From: Sordaria brevicollis
Lineage: Eukaryota; Ascomycota; Sordariomycetes; Sordariales; Sordariaceae
DNA length: 64,000 bases
Assembly (NCBI GenBank): GCA_033439795.1
Contig: JAUTDP010000014.1
Location: 1,534,294-1,598,293, forward strand
Direction of reading: 5' to 3'
The translations under genes were made by a program, and so were the position numbers. The notes beneath the pieces are model-generated. The model was not told the origin of the DNA and did not search any database. It saw nothing but the letters and a program-made list of their open reading frames with translations. Of this stretch, positions 1-11,331 are shown piece after piece; positions within the stretch are counted from its first letter, which is position 1; every line of letters starts with the position of its first letter.

Positions 1-801
1 CTGCCCGCCCTCGGCGCTGATCTTGCCGTTGGCGCGGTACCACTGGCGCGTCCGCTTGTCCTGGGGCCGCTCGCTGTCGGCGTTGGTGACCTCGATGCGG
101 GCGCTCTGGAACGGGTTGGGCCCGGACCGGACGAGCTCCGGCTCGCCGTCGTAGTCGTCGGGCGGCGGCTGGCACGGCTTGCCCGTCTTCTCGTCGATGG
201 GCATCGAAGAGGCGTGCGACACTTGGCTCCCCCGCGGACCGCTGGATCCTTCCCGCACGAAGGAGATTGTGGTGGTGAAGATGCACCGGCCCTTTTGGCG
301 CGCTTGGACGGTTCGTGTGGCGAAGGATCGGCCGTCGCGAACGAGCTCGACATGGAAGAGGATGGGAAGCTCGGCGGAGCCGGCGAGCAGGAAGTAGCAG
401 TGCATGGAGTGGACGAGGAAGTCGGCTGGGACGGTCTTTTGGCCGGCTGCGAGACACATGGCGATTACGGCACCGCCGTAGATGCCGCGGGCACCAGGTG
501 GGTGCCATGGTTGACGGGCATTTGTGAAGATGTTCTGTGCGTGGTGTTAGCTTACAGTGATCTTGAAAATGGGTATGTGTTCTCCGGGGCTGATGTATGC
601 TGTCGAAGACATATGCAGTGGATGGCTGTGATGAGATTGCCAAGGTGAGGTTCCGTATTCGTGAAGACTTACAGGTCCGATCACGGCCAGTTCTGTGACC
701 TCCAAACTGTTCTCGATAGGTGCCTTGGTCGGATCATCGGGCGGCGGCCTGATGAGGGTTGGACGTGAAGCCTCGTTGGATTCCTCCTTTGACTTGCTCA
801 T
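1..801 (-). CDS. Acyl-CoA thioesterase II-like (TesB family), 5' part, cut by the window edge
   Basis: Hydrolysis of fatty acyl-CoA to free acid and CoA is the known role of this hot-dog-fold family, often in peroxisomes. Exon 1 is 673-801 (43 codons, ATG at 801) and exon 2 runs from 534 off the left edge, joined in phase 0 over a GTAAGT...CAG intron (535-672). The spliced protein reads NIFTNARQPWHPPGARG and then YGGAVIAMCLAAGQKTVP, HSMHCYFL, and RDGRSFATRTVQA, which follow the order of the TesB N-terminal hot-dog domain. An in-frame ATG lies at 852, but the one at 801 gives the more ordinary N-terminus. The second hot-dog domain and any peroxisomal targeting C-terminus are outside the window, so location cannot be judged. 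The family call rests on remembered motif patterns. Confidence 0.85.
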
Positions 802-2274
802 CGCGGTTGACTTTTTTAAGATGGCGATGAGAATGCAGTTGTTGCTGAGCACACTGTGACACTCGATGAGTCAAGTGTATGTCACACAGTGAAAGAGGTG
901 TAAGACGACAGAATACTTGAAGATGCCAATGAGACTAGACTTGTTTATAAGTCGACAGAAGGTGAGACGCAAAAAGTGTATGATTAATCGAATAATATGA
1001 ACACTGTCGGCTTATAGCCAAGAAGTACAGTATGGTAATATGTTTGGACGACGTTTTGTATCAATGATGATCGTAGACCCAGGGGAGGTCAGGCCGTAGT
1101 GGCATTTCCATAATTGCCGAGGTACCGCATTGTTGTTACTGGGTTGGGCGTATTGATTGCCGCGAGAAGGCCGCGGCCAACGGAAATGGTGGAATGAAAG
1201 CCAAGGTTTATGGATATGCAGCTACCAGAGAGACCTCGTCTTTGACAAAGAAGCTATAAATATTGCCAAGCTTCAGCACGATATCGAGGTCATTCGAAAC
1301 ACGCAGAGTACCCCTTTTTGAAACCCCTGCCAGTTCATCAGAACCCCCGCCGTTATCACCTGTCAATCAAGTTCCAGGTTAGGACAACCCCACGATAAAC
1401 CCACTCGTGTTTTGGGCATTTAGGATTTGAGACTAGGTTGGGTCTTGGAGGCTCGTCTCTTTCCTACACTGACATTTGAAGGCGGTTGTGTTGGAGCAAG
1501 CTTCCAAAAGAGATGACAACCAACACATGAACTGGCGGCTGTTTCTTCAAAGAACCACGAGATAAACTTTTCTGCACGTGCCGCCATGTCTCCCTTTTCC
1601 CGGTCTGCCGTGTGACAACAGATCTTGCCCGTCTTTTCGGAAAAGAGTTATGCAGTGTGGCACTCGAACGAATGGTTCCCTCCCTCATCACACACACAAA
1701 TCCTGCCGCTTGTTGTCGCCGCCGTCCACCCCATCCCATTGCAGCATGGCGGCGTCCACCACTGGCAAGCGAACAACGTCATTTCTTTTTGGGAGCTAGG
1801 ATTGGCGTCGCCGCCATGCTGCTTGTCCGAGTCTTGTAAAGACCTACATATCCACTGACCACTCTGCACCCAAATCCCAAAGAGACCCAAGCTCCTTGCT
1901 TCAATGCTCCTATTGACCCGCAATACGGAGTCTCATAATTAGTGGCATAGTGAAACACGTTGTCGATACCCCAAGCAGCAGCGTATAGCTGTCCTCAGTC
2001 CCTTTTCCCATCTTCTGTCGACAAACTCCCACGATCTTCTAGGGCCTGGACCTTTTTGGTACCTTGTTGGTTGTGTTGCTTGTTGCAACTTTCAACAACA
2101 CTGGAGCTATCATCCGCTCGTATCCTCGAGTCCATCCCGTCTGGACTTATAGTGCGGGGATAGCCTTTGCAGCAACACGGCTCTTTACACTCTCGTCACA
2201 ATTTCTTGATTCTTTTTCTCTTCATCTTGTAACACCCTATTAATTCCCAGAGTCTGAACAAAACATCAACCGCA
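802..2274. other. Intergenic, divergent promoter region
   Basis: About 1.5 kb between the divergent thioesterase and oxysterol-binding protein genes. Only short overlapping reading frames are present, without recognisable domains. The last 250 bases before 2275 are pyrimidine-rich, as is usual for a fungal 5' leader. I see no RNA gene or repeat. Confidence 0.6.
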
Positions 2275-5200
2275 ATGTCTGAGACCGGCGAAAGGTGAGT
2301 GCATCCATCGCACACAGTCCTCAGCTCTTTCGAGTGTTGATACTGCCTGCATCACTTCTTTCAACCTCCTGTTCCGCTTCACCCCACCTTTGCGCCCGCA
2401 TCTTGCTGTGGACTTGCCCTGTTTACATGAGGTGCCTACACCATTTTTCCAAGCTTCCCGTCGCTTCCACCTTCTTTCCCCGCCTCAGGTTTAACAGATA
2501 CGGCAGCTGTGACGGCCGCGAACCATTGATCAAGCTTCATTCATTCCAACACCGTCACCAACATCAACTAATCTTAATCTTTATACAGCCTGCACAAGCG
2601 ATCCAAATCCGCCGCCCGCTCGCTCCTTAGTAGGCGCAAGCCGCTTGTCGACGACGACATGGCATCCGACGATGGCCAAGGAGCGCCCGGCTCTTCTTCC
2701 ACACCTCAGAATATCCAAATCCCTAGCCAACAGGCGCCCAGGGGCCATTCTTCCAGATTGTCTACCGCCGGCAGCGCTCTGGGCCGAACGCCCTCGAATC
2801 ACCAAGCCTCCCCTTCCGTCAGCGGAGGAAGGTCGCCATCCATGCTATTCGACAAAGGCGCCGGAGCGTCTCTCGAGTCTTCCGTACGCAAGTTCCGTAT
2901 CGTTGAAGCTCTTCGCAACGGCGACACAGCCTCAATTTCCAGAGCCATTCGCGAGACTGCCGAGCACAACCCTCGTATGAGCATTTCGTCCGCCGTTACC
3001 GGCCCTCTCGAAGATACCACGATCCTCCATTTGGCTATTCAGTGTGCCGAACAAACTGTTGTTGAGTACGTCTTGTCAGATGGCGCCGGCTCTCTCGACA
3101 TCAACGCCCGCGACAAGGACGGAAACACCCCTTTGCACATTGCAGCCCAACAGGGACGTACCCAGATTGTCCGTCAACTTCTCGAGCACAAGGATATAAA
3201 CGATGCGATTGCAAACCATCAAGGGCGCTTGCCCATCGATCTCGCCCGCAACCCGGACATTTTCCAGCAACTCCAGCTTGCCAGATCACTGTTCGCCGAG
3301 GAAAAGGTGCGGCAGGTGCAAGATCTAATCCTCCATGGCGACTTCAAGACACTCGAGGAGGTGTTGGAAGAGCCTCGTTTCAAGACCGTTCTCGATATCA
3401 ACAGCACTGAATTCGCCGCCGAGCCGACCACAGTTGAGAGCGGCGGCACGCTGCTCCACGAAGCCGCTCGTCGCAAAAATACCAAGTTGATCCAGGTCCT
3501 ATTGCTGCACGGAGCCGACCCTTTCCGCAGAGACCGCAAGGGGAAGCTTCCGCAGGATGTTACCAAGGATGAGATTACAAAGGCCATGCTCAAAAAGTCT
3601 CCTGCTGCCGTGGCTGCCCAAAGAGGCATCCAGGAGAAGGCCGTCTTGGGGTCAGCCACGCATGGGGCTGCTGCTGCGGCATCCGGTGACCCTATGGCGG
3701 GAAGAGAAGCTCGCGAGATGAAGGGTTACCTGAAGAAATGGACCAACTATAGAAAGGGCTACCAGCTTCGTTGGTTTGTTTTGGAGGATGGTGTCTTGAG
3801 TTACTACAAGCACCAGGACGACGCCGGTTCTGCCTGCCGTGGCGCTATCAACATGCGTATCGCCAAGCTTCACATGACCCCTGACGAGAAGACAAAGTTC
3901 GAGATTATAGGGAAAAACTCCGTCAAGTACACTCTGAAGGCCAATCACGAAGTCGAGGCAAAGCGTTGGTTCTGGGCTCTCAACAACTCGATTCAATGGA
4001 CCAAGGACCAGGCCAAGGAGGAAGAAAGACAGCGTGCCCGCAATGCCGAGCTCTTGAAACAGGCAAAAGCGGAACATGCCCATAGCGTATCTGACGCCGG
4101 TAGCGACAACGCTAGTTTCGTTGAGCACCGCCGTCAGAGCGTGCAGCTTTCTCGGATGCACTCTACGGCCAAGGCTTCCAAGGCCTCCTATGGCGCCAGC
4201 GGCAACGGAAGCAACGAAGAGGATGACTTTGTCGATGCCGGAACCGAAGCAGACAAGGGTGAGTATCACCACGGTGACGACGATGACGATGACTACGGGG
4301 AGGGTTCGAGTGGGCAGAACGTTCCATCAGCAAACAAGGATGCTTTCAACATCACTGCACAGTCCGCCAAACTGCAGCTCGACACAATGGCTCAGGTTAC
4401 CGCTGCGCTGTTGGCCGAAACCAACAAGAACCCTGACCTCAGATTGTCGGATCCCAAGGCATCTCAGGCACTGGCTGCTTATGATGCTGCGATTCGCTCT
4501 CTTACGGGACTTGTCGGTGACCTTCTTCGTATCTCCAAGGACCGTGACGCCTACTGGCAGTACAGGCTTGACCGCGAAAGTGAGATGCGTCAGATGTGGG
4601 AGGAAAGCATGGCCCAAGTTGCCAGGGAACAAGAAGCTCTGGAGGCTCGGGTTGGCGAGGCCGAGGCTAAGAGAAAGATCACCAAGCGTATCCTCAAGGA
4701 GGCACTTGGGTCTGGTATCATTGACGAGAGCCAGGTAAAGGCAGCTGCCCCCACTACTACTGCCGCTGCCGAGGCCACCGATGGTGCCGCCGCCGACGCC
4801 GACGCCGAACAAGCTGAAGCCAGACCAAAGTCCCCAGTTCAAAGCATTCGCCGCCAGAAGACCATTTTGGACCAGGTTGCAGAGCTATCTGATGATGACT
4901 CGGATGAGGAAGAGTTCTTTGACGCTGTCGATGCTGGTACTGTTGAAGTATCCCAGCTGCCGCCTTCGGAACCCGTCGCTTCACAGAGCGAAACTCAGCT
5001 TGTCATCTCCGATGGTACCGATATCAGCGAGTCATTCAAGGGATACGAGAATGGCATCAGGACCAAGCTGAAGATGGATGCTGACAACAGACCTACCATC
5101 TCGCTCTGGGTAAGCCTTTTCATCATGCTGAATATCTAACTGTCACTAACGCGTTTTCCAGGGTATCCTCAAATCCATGATTGGCAAGGATATGACCAAG

Positions 5201-6349
5201 ATGACTCTGCCTGTGTCTTTCAACGAGCCTACCTCCCTTCTCTACCGCTGCGCTGAAGACATGGAATATGCCGACCTCTTGGACCTCGCCGCTGATCGCG
5301 CTGATTCCATTGAGCGCTTGATCTATGTTTCCGCCTTCGCTGCTAGTGAATACGCATCGACCATTGGTCGTGTGGCTAAGCCGTTCAACCCCCTCCTTGG
5401 TGAGACCTTCGAGTACGTGAGACCGGACAAGAACTACCGCTTCTTCATTGAGCAGGTCAGCCATCACCCGCCCATTGGTGCAGCCTGGGCCGAGTCTCCC
5501 AAGTGGACCTACTACGGAGAGTCAGCCGTCAAGTCCAAGTTCTATGGCAAGTCCTTCGATGTCAACCCTCTTGGTACGTGGTTCTTGAAGCTCAGACCCA
5601 CTTCCGGTGGTAAGGAGGACTTTTACACTTGGAAGAAGGTCACTTCATCCGTCATTGGCATCATCACCGGTAACCCCGTGGTCGACAATTATGGTGTGAT
5701 GGAGATCAAGAACTGGACCACCGGCGAAGTTTCCTACGTCGAGTTCAAGCCTAGAGGCTGGACCAAGTCGAGTGCCCACCTGATTGGTGGCAAGATTCTT
5801 GATGCCAACGGTCAAGTCCGCGTCAGCTTGGGCGGTCGCTGGAACTCCAAGTTCTACGCCCGCTTGACCCCCGGTTACGAGGCCACCATTGAGGAGAAGT
5901 CCGGCAATGAGACCGTTCACAAGGGAAGCATCAACGACCCCTCAAAGGCCTTCCTTATCTGGCAAGCCAACCCCCGCCCCACTGGTATTCCTTTCAACCT
6001 CACTCCCTTCGTCGTCACCTTCAACCACCTCGATGATAACCTCAAGCCCTGGCTCGCGCCCACGGACTCTCGTTTCCGCCCCGACCAGCGTGCCATGGAA
6101 GAGGGCGAATACGACTTCGCGGCGACGGAGAAGAACAGACTCGAGGAGGCTCAGCGTGCCCGTCGCAGGGCTCGCGAGAGCAAAGGCGAGGAGTTTAAGC
6201 CCGCGTGGTTCACCAAGGCCAGGTGCGAGATCACGGGTGAGGAGTACTGGCAGTTCAACGGCGAATACTGGAACAGGCGTGCCAAGGCTGGCCCCAACGG
6301 CGATCCCAGTGCTTGGGAGGGGTTGGAGCCCATTTTCCAGGATGCTTAG
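2275..6349 (+). CDS. Oxysterol-binding protein with ankyrin repeats, PH domain and ORD (Osh1/Osh2-type)
   Basis: A sterol/phosphoinositide transfer protein acting at membrane contact sites. Exons 2275-2294, 2589-5109 and 5162-6349 join in frame to 1242 residues; introns are GTGAGT...CAG and GTAAGC...CAG, and exon 1 encodes only MSETGE plus two bases. Domains in order: ankyrin repeats about 150-330, PH domain about 384-480 (starting MKGYLKKW), an acidic Asp-rich stretch, coiled-coil-like Glu/Arg-rich sequence about 660-710, a FFAT-like motif EFFDAVD near 782, and the C-terminal OSBP-related domain from about 848. The family signature EQVSHHPP sits near 944. Length and domain order match yeast Osh1/Osh2. 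The FFAT motif predicts docking to ER VAP protein, and the PH domain predicts Golgi or plasma membrane binding (inference from family). Confidence 0.95.
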
Positions 6350-7367
6350 TATGTTGTTAATGAGTTGGATGGGATGCTTGATGAGGTGTCTTTGATTCCG
6401 GTGGGAACGGCAAAGAAGATGAAGAAGAGGGTGGGACGTTGGGCGAGGTGGCGGTCGAGGTCTCTCAGTCGCGTGTTAGAATAAGCAGACAGGGCTTATT
6501 GGGTGGTGAATGATATAGTAGACCGTAAACGGAGGGTTTGAGCGTGTTGGTATTCTTTGGAATGCTCGGAAGACGATGGATGAGTTTCGGGTGTTCCCCT
6601 ATAACTGGCGTGCCATTGTAGAAATGATTGAGTTGTCTTGCGTAGAGAGAGGAGATGGTATTGAAATCAGGGCTGGAATTGGGGGCTGCGCATGGCTGCT
6701 GTGGTTGCCTCAAAACATTGTTAATTCGTGGCAGTAGCTCGTACAAGATATTTTCATGCTTTGCTCCAGGTTCACTTCACGAAGTCTGTGAACTCTCCGC
6801 AACCTTCCGTCATGAAATGAAAAGGTCTATATCTCTTCGACAGGGTTTCCTCGTACCACCATAGTGTCGTAATCTCTTACTGTTTTCATTGTCTTAATTA
6901 TATCGAATGCAAAAGCCAGTACCGGAAGCCTCTAAATCCAACCAGTGCCACACACTGTACGTTGGTGGTGCAACCGCGAGCTTAACGCGCGATGACAGAC
7001 AGTGCATACCACAGTTCGAACTGTCTCTGTGTGGTTTCCAGAATGTGTGCACTGACCATATCATGGGAGTGTTGCCGCATCAACATTCACTTGTTCCTGA
7101 ACCTTGACGACCTCACACTTGATTTGGAAACTTTCAAAACACTCGAAGGGTGCCAAAATCCCAGTTTCACTAAAAATCATCATTCCATCAATCCCATTAT
7201 CGAGTAAATCACATCTATCTCCACGCCCCCCCTCTACTCGCTCCGAAAACACGTCTCTAACCATCGCCAGAACTATTCGAGTGAGCTCAACCACCAGTCT
7301 CACTCAAACCAACCACCACAAGAACACCAAGACTCAACAAACATCTCAAGCAATCAGAAAACTCATA
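6350..7367. other. Intergenic: OSBP 3' region and cyclophilin promoter
   Basis: About 1 kb between two genes on the same strand. It should hold the 3' UTR of the oxysterol-binding protein gene and the promoter of the cyclophilin. Only short frames without recognisable protein are seen. Confidence 0.55.
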
Positions 7368-7996
7368 ATGGCTACCGACGTCCAAGTCGAGACTACCATG
7401 GTACTTAACCCCTTGGTTTCCCATCATAGCTGCCCACTCGTCCAACTTTTTCCACCCTCCCCTCCCCTTCCTCACCTCACCTCCATCCCCTCCCCCTCCC
7501 TCTTCTTTCTCCCCATCTCCTAACCTCCTTCCCACAGGGCACATTTACCCTAGAACTCTACACCACCCACGCCCCCAAAACCTGCCGCAACTTTTCCACC
7601 CTCGCCGACAGGGGCTACTTCGACTCCACGGTATTCCACCGCATAATCAAAGATTTCATGATCCAAGGCGGCGACCCCACGGGCACCGGTCGCGGGGGGT
7701 CATCAATCTACGGCGAGAAATTCGAAGATGAAATTCACCCTGCCCTAAAGCACACGGGGGCGGGTGTGTTGAGTATGGCGAATGCGGGACCGAATACGAA
7801 CGGGAGCCAGTTTTTCATCACGCTGGCGCCGACGCCGTGGTTGGATGGGAAGCATACGATTTTTGGGAGGGTGAAGAAGGGGATGGGTGTCATTAGGAGG
7901 ATGGGGATGGTGCCGGTTGATAAGGAGGATAGGCCGGTTGCGGAAGTTAAAATTGTGAAGGCGAGGGTGGTGAAGGAGGAGGAGATGGAGGCTTGA
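7368..7996 (+). CDS. Peptidyl-prolyl cis-trans isomerase, PPIL1-type cyclophilin
   Basis: Single-domain cyclophilin that isomerises prolyl bonds; PPIL1 orthologues are known spliceosome components. Exon 1 is 7368-7400 (11 codons, [11 protein letters not shown]) and exon 2 is 7538-7996, giving 163 residues. The intron has donor GTACTT, a CTAAC branch-like site near 7520 and acceptor CACAG. The active-site arginine lies in [15 protein letters not shown], followed by [11 protein letters not shown] and FEDE, which are PPIL1-type, and later [14 protein letters not shown] and [12 protein letters not shown]. Length is typical (about 160-166). The N-terminal strand is made only by splicing exon 1 to GTFTLELY, which supports the intron despite its weak donor. 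The body from 7658 is an unbroken frame. Confidence 0.93.
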
Positions 7997-8484
7997 GGGC
8001 GAAGAGGAAGAAGAAGGAAGTGAGGGGAGATGATGAAGGGAGTTAGGGGAGATGTTGGTATGAAAATGTAGAGGCGCGAGGAAAGGTCATGAAAGACGGT
8101 CAAGTTGAGGTGTTGCAATATCGCGGTTGTTTATAGTGGTTCGGATCGATACACCGATTGCCTCGAGGGAACCTTCCTCATCTGAGACAACCTGCATGTA
8201 TCACACAGTTGTAAAGAGGAACGTTCTGCCATCATAATACTGTTCACATCATCTTGTCCTAAGCAATACTCATTGTCCTACCAAGGTAACAGGTTACATA
8301 TCTGATGCATTGAGACTGGATGCTTGACACCTGGTTTCTCTTCTAGAGGTTCTGTCCGATTTCCAATACTCGAGCACTGTCTATTTTTGTGGCAAGAATG
8401 GGGTATAATGTATGATTTCATGAATAGGTTATGCCAAACCTCCGCCTTTCCCCCTTCATCTTCATCACCAAACTCAGTCATCTT
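7997..8484. other. Convergent intergenic region
   Basis: The 3' ends of the cyclophilin (+) and Sgf11-like (-) genes face each other over about 490 bases. Nothing beyond presumed 3' UTR is seen. Confidence 0.5.
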
Positions 8485-9754
8485 CTAGCGAGGTGGTGAT
8501 GACATGGTCCCTGTCGACTCTGTCTCATGGTCCTTTTCCCTCTTCCCCAGTTTCTTGCCTGGGGCATTCAACTGCGGCTTCGTGCCTAGGCCGATCTTCA
8601 ACTTCTTAACCGGCGATACCCCTTTCGCAGGCGTAGTCTTCTTGGGAGCAACCTGCACTGACGAGTTCTTTATATCGTCGTCATCCACATTCTGCTCGAC
8701 GCTCAGCATCGAGCTGGTCTTTATTTTGTCCTTCTTTAGAGGTGGTGTAGACTTGGTCTTCAGAATGACCTTCTTTGGTAGAGCCGTCGGCTTGAGCTTC
8801 TTCTTCTTAGCACTGATAGGATCAGCTTCATCTCCATCCTCGTCAAATTCGTCACCGTCTCGCTTCCTCGGACTAGTTGCCCGACTTGTTGGTACGGGCG
8901 TGCCCTTTTGACTGGCGGGCGGGGTATTGTCGTTGTTTTGGCTTCCGCCGTTGCTCCCACCGTTGCTAATCTTCTGGGCCGCTGCTCTACTCGCGTTTCG
9001 CCCACTGTTTCCAATACAGGAGCCCATGTGATTGTTGAGACGCGTGACCAGAATACAACGCTTGCACTTTGAGCAAGTAGCGCTGGGGAAGCTGAGCACG
9101 TTTGGCGGGCGATCCTTGGCACTTCCCTCCATGGCTGCCACTGCTGCGGGATCGTTGGGGTCCATCTTCTTCTCCATGTCCTTCTTTTTCTTTCCTCGCC
9201 CCGGACCGGGCTGGACCCAAGTCTGTCCGTAAATGTCAAAGCCTGGCTTCTCGATGTAGGGATGCCTTTTGCAATATTGAACGTTCGGGTCTGGCTTTTG
9301 TGCCCCCTTGCCATCGGTAGGATGAAGTAGGCGTGGAAGCTGACACCGTGGACACAGAATCTCCTTTGTAGTCTTGAGCGGATTGTGCTTCAACGTAACG
9401 CGTCCGTCCTGATAAATAGCAGCGTCGGTTTCCACGACAATATCGGGTCGTGCGTCAGGGGTCGATGTATCTGAGCTTTCCATGGCAAGCTTTTCAACCT
9501 TGATGGCTGCCGTTCTCATCCGCGCGATCTTTTCGTCTTGGTGTACTTTAAGGACTAGGTCGTGTAAAATATTGTAAAGCAAATCGTCCACAACGGAGCT
9601 GGCCTGTAGACAGAGGAGAAACGGCGGGTCAGTACAAGTTTTCCGGTTGATTCATGATGGATGGGGAAGCGCCTACAAACTTGTCCAAGCTCCCAACATC
9701 TTCAGGGGCAACGACAATACCAGCCTTGCCGGTCCTATCCCCTTCTGACGACAT
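8485..9754 (-). CDS. sgf11: Sgf11-like SAGA deubiquitinase-module subunit, expanded form
   Basis: Exon 1 is 9677-9754 (26 codons, MSSEGDRTG start) and exon 2 is 8485-9603, joined in phase 0 to 398 residues. An N-terminal helix (VVDDLLYNILHDLVLKVHQD, about 30-49) resembles the Sgf11 helix that packs in the SAGA deubiquitinase module. A zinc finger at about 203-222 has Cys-x2-Cys-x11-His-x3-Cys (CSKCKRC...HMGSC), the same spacing as yeast Sgf11, and is followed by SGRNASRAA like the basic tail of that finger. Between them lies a second Cys/His cluster from 110 (CPRC ... YCKRHPYI) and a DIYGQTW element. The C-terminal 170 residues are Lys/Pro/Ser-rich with KKKK stretches and look disordered. It is about four times the length of yeast Sgf11, and the role in histone H2B deubiquitination is inferred from the family. 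Confidence 0.7.
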
Positions 9755-11331
9755 CTTGACAATGACACCCTCTATCTCAGCTCGCGTCAGAACTGATCGA
9801 CACCCCTGGAATAACCGGTCGACTGGGAAGCTGTAATATGAAAATCGGCCACCGTGTGTCGTGTGGGAACTACGAGTTCGTCACGACTCTCTTCACCCTC
9901 GCAGGCTGAGGTGATGCTGGGCAAACCAAGTCAAAAGTTGAAGTTCGAATGGTGTTGCGGGTGGGAAATGCGGTTGGCCGGTCGTTTTCGGTGTTCTGGT
10001 GCTGATCGGAACGAGCCTCTGGTCCACGCGCGAAGATGTGGCCTTGAAGCATCCACGGATCGTTCAACTCGGCTGCAGCAAGCCGAAACCGCCGGCTAGA
10101 ATAGCACTAAAACGGGTGCGTGTTCTCGAGAGCCTCCGGGTGGTGATGAGGGCAGGAATGTTGAATATCGACTGGAACCGGTCTTGTGTGTGGAATGTTC
10201 AATTGGAACCAGGCTGCGATGTGTTGGACAGACTCCAAGCATTCGATATGTCTTTCGAATGTCGTGGTGTTCAAATGGTGGTCGGTGTGATGGTGAATTT
10301 TCTGCCCGAAGCTTGGTTGAGGTGATGGGAAAAATGTCCATCCAACGGTGATGTTCGGTAGGTCGCGGTTTTGTGGCAGTTGTGTACATGCAGAAGTTGT
10401 AGTGGGCTTCAGGCGTGTAAGCACTGGCTAACAGTGGAGTATCCGAGTTCCATCAGGGCAGGCGGCTACGAGTCTGGGGCTACGACCAGCCAAGCAGAAC
10501 AGCCCCAGACTAGCTTCCATCCGTGCTCCCTTCCATATCACCGCGGTCCGGGATACGTGCCTGCCTGCCGCGAACCTAACGCCCTAGGCTTGTGTCGCCC
10601 GTGTTGTACCTGAATTAGGTAGTTCATGTTATTCGAGGCTCCAACTCATCGACAAACGACTGGACTTCGCCGATTAGACAAAACAGTAGGAGTATAAGTC
10701 TAGTCTATCTTGCATGGTTGATCCGTACACTATATTTGCTCTTTCTGGTTGTCACAGATTTGTCCTGGAGTAACTCACACATGACTGCCATCCAAGCCAC
10801 CTGACATTACCATATACATACCGCGGTCTCCAAACAACGACCGCACAATGATAATCTCTTAACAGCTTCCAGAAGGCTTTGTCGGAATCTTCAATGCCAA
10901 CCACGTGCAATCTTCTCTTACCTCTAACGCGGAGTGTGTTCCGCCTCTCCATCCTCCCGTCGTGTGTTGCCATTACATGTGGGGCGTCACAAGGTGTCAA
11001 GAAAGTCTGTTCTGTCGCCCGGGTCTGGAACACGTCTTCCATCTTTTTTGTTCGCAGTCCCTTTGTAAGCGTCGCTACTGGGTGGGCCAGGGGCACAGTG
11101 GTGGTGTCCCCGAATGTCTTCCAAAGTTCCAAGCTGCGTCTGTGACATATGCTGGTGGGCCAGACTCTCCAACCACTGACACGACGGTTATTTACACTTT
11201 GTCGTGACCACGACAACATTTGCTAATTTCCCGAGTTCTGCCCTTCTGCCCTTCTTTTTCAATTCATCTTCTCCCTTTTCTTCGTCTTGTACATATATAC
11301 CCACAGACTTGACGCGACTCCCATTTCCAGC
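9755..11331. other. Divergent intergenic region
   Basis: About 1.6 kb between the Sgf11-like (-) and Naa50-like (+) genes. Short frames up to 155 codons (10752-11219, minus) have no recognisable sequence and no convincing splice context. The final 120 bases are pyrimidine-rich leader. Confidence 0.55.

Noticed and set aside
3652..4272. 206-codon minus frame inside the oxysterol-binding protein gene
   Set aside because: It covers the PH domain and acidic region of a clearly real gene in antisense; no domain of its own.
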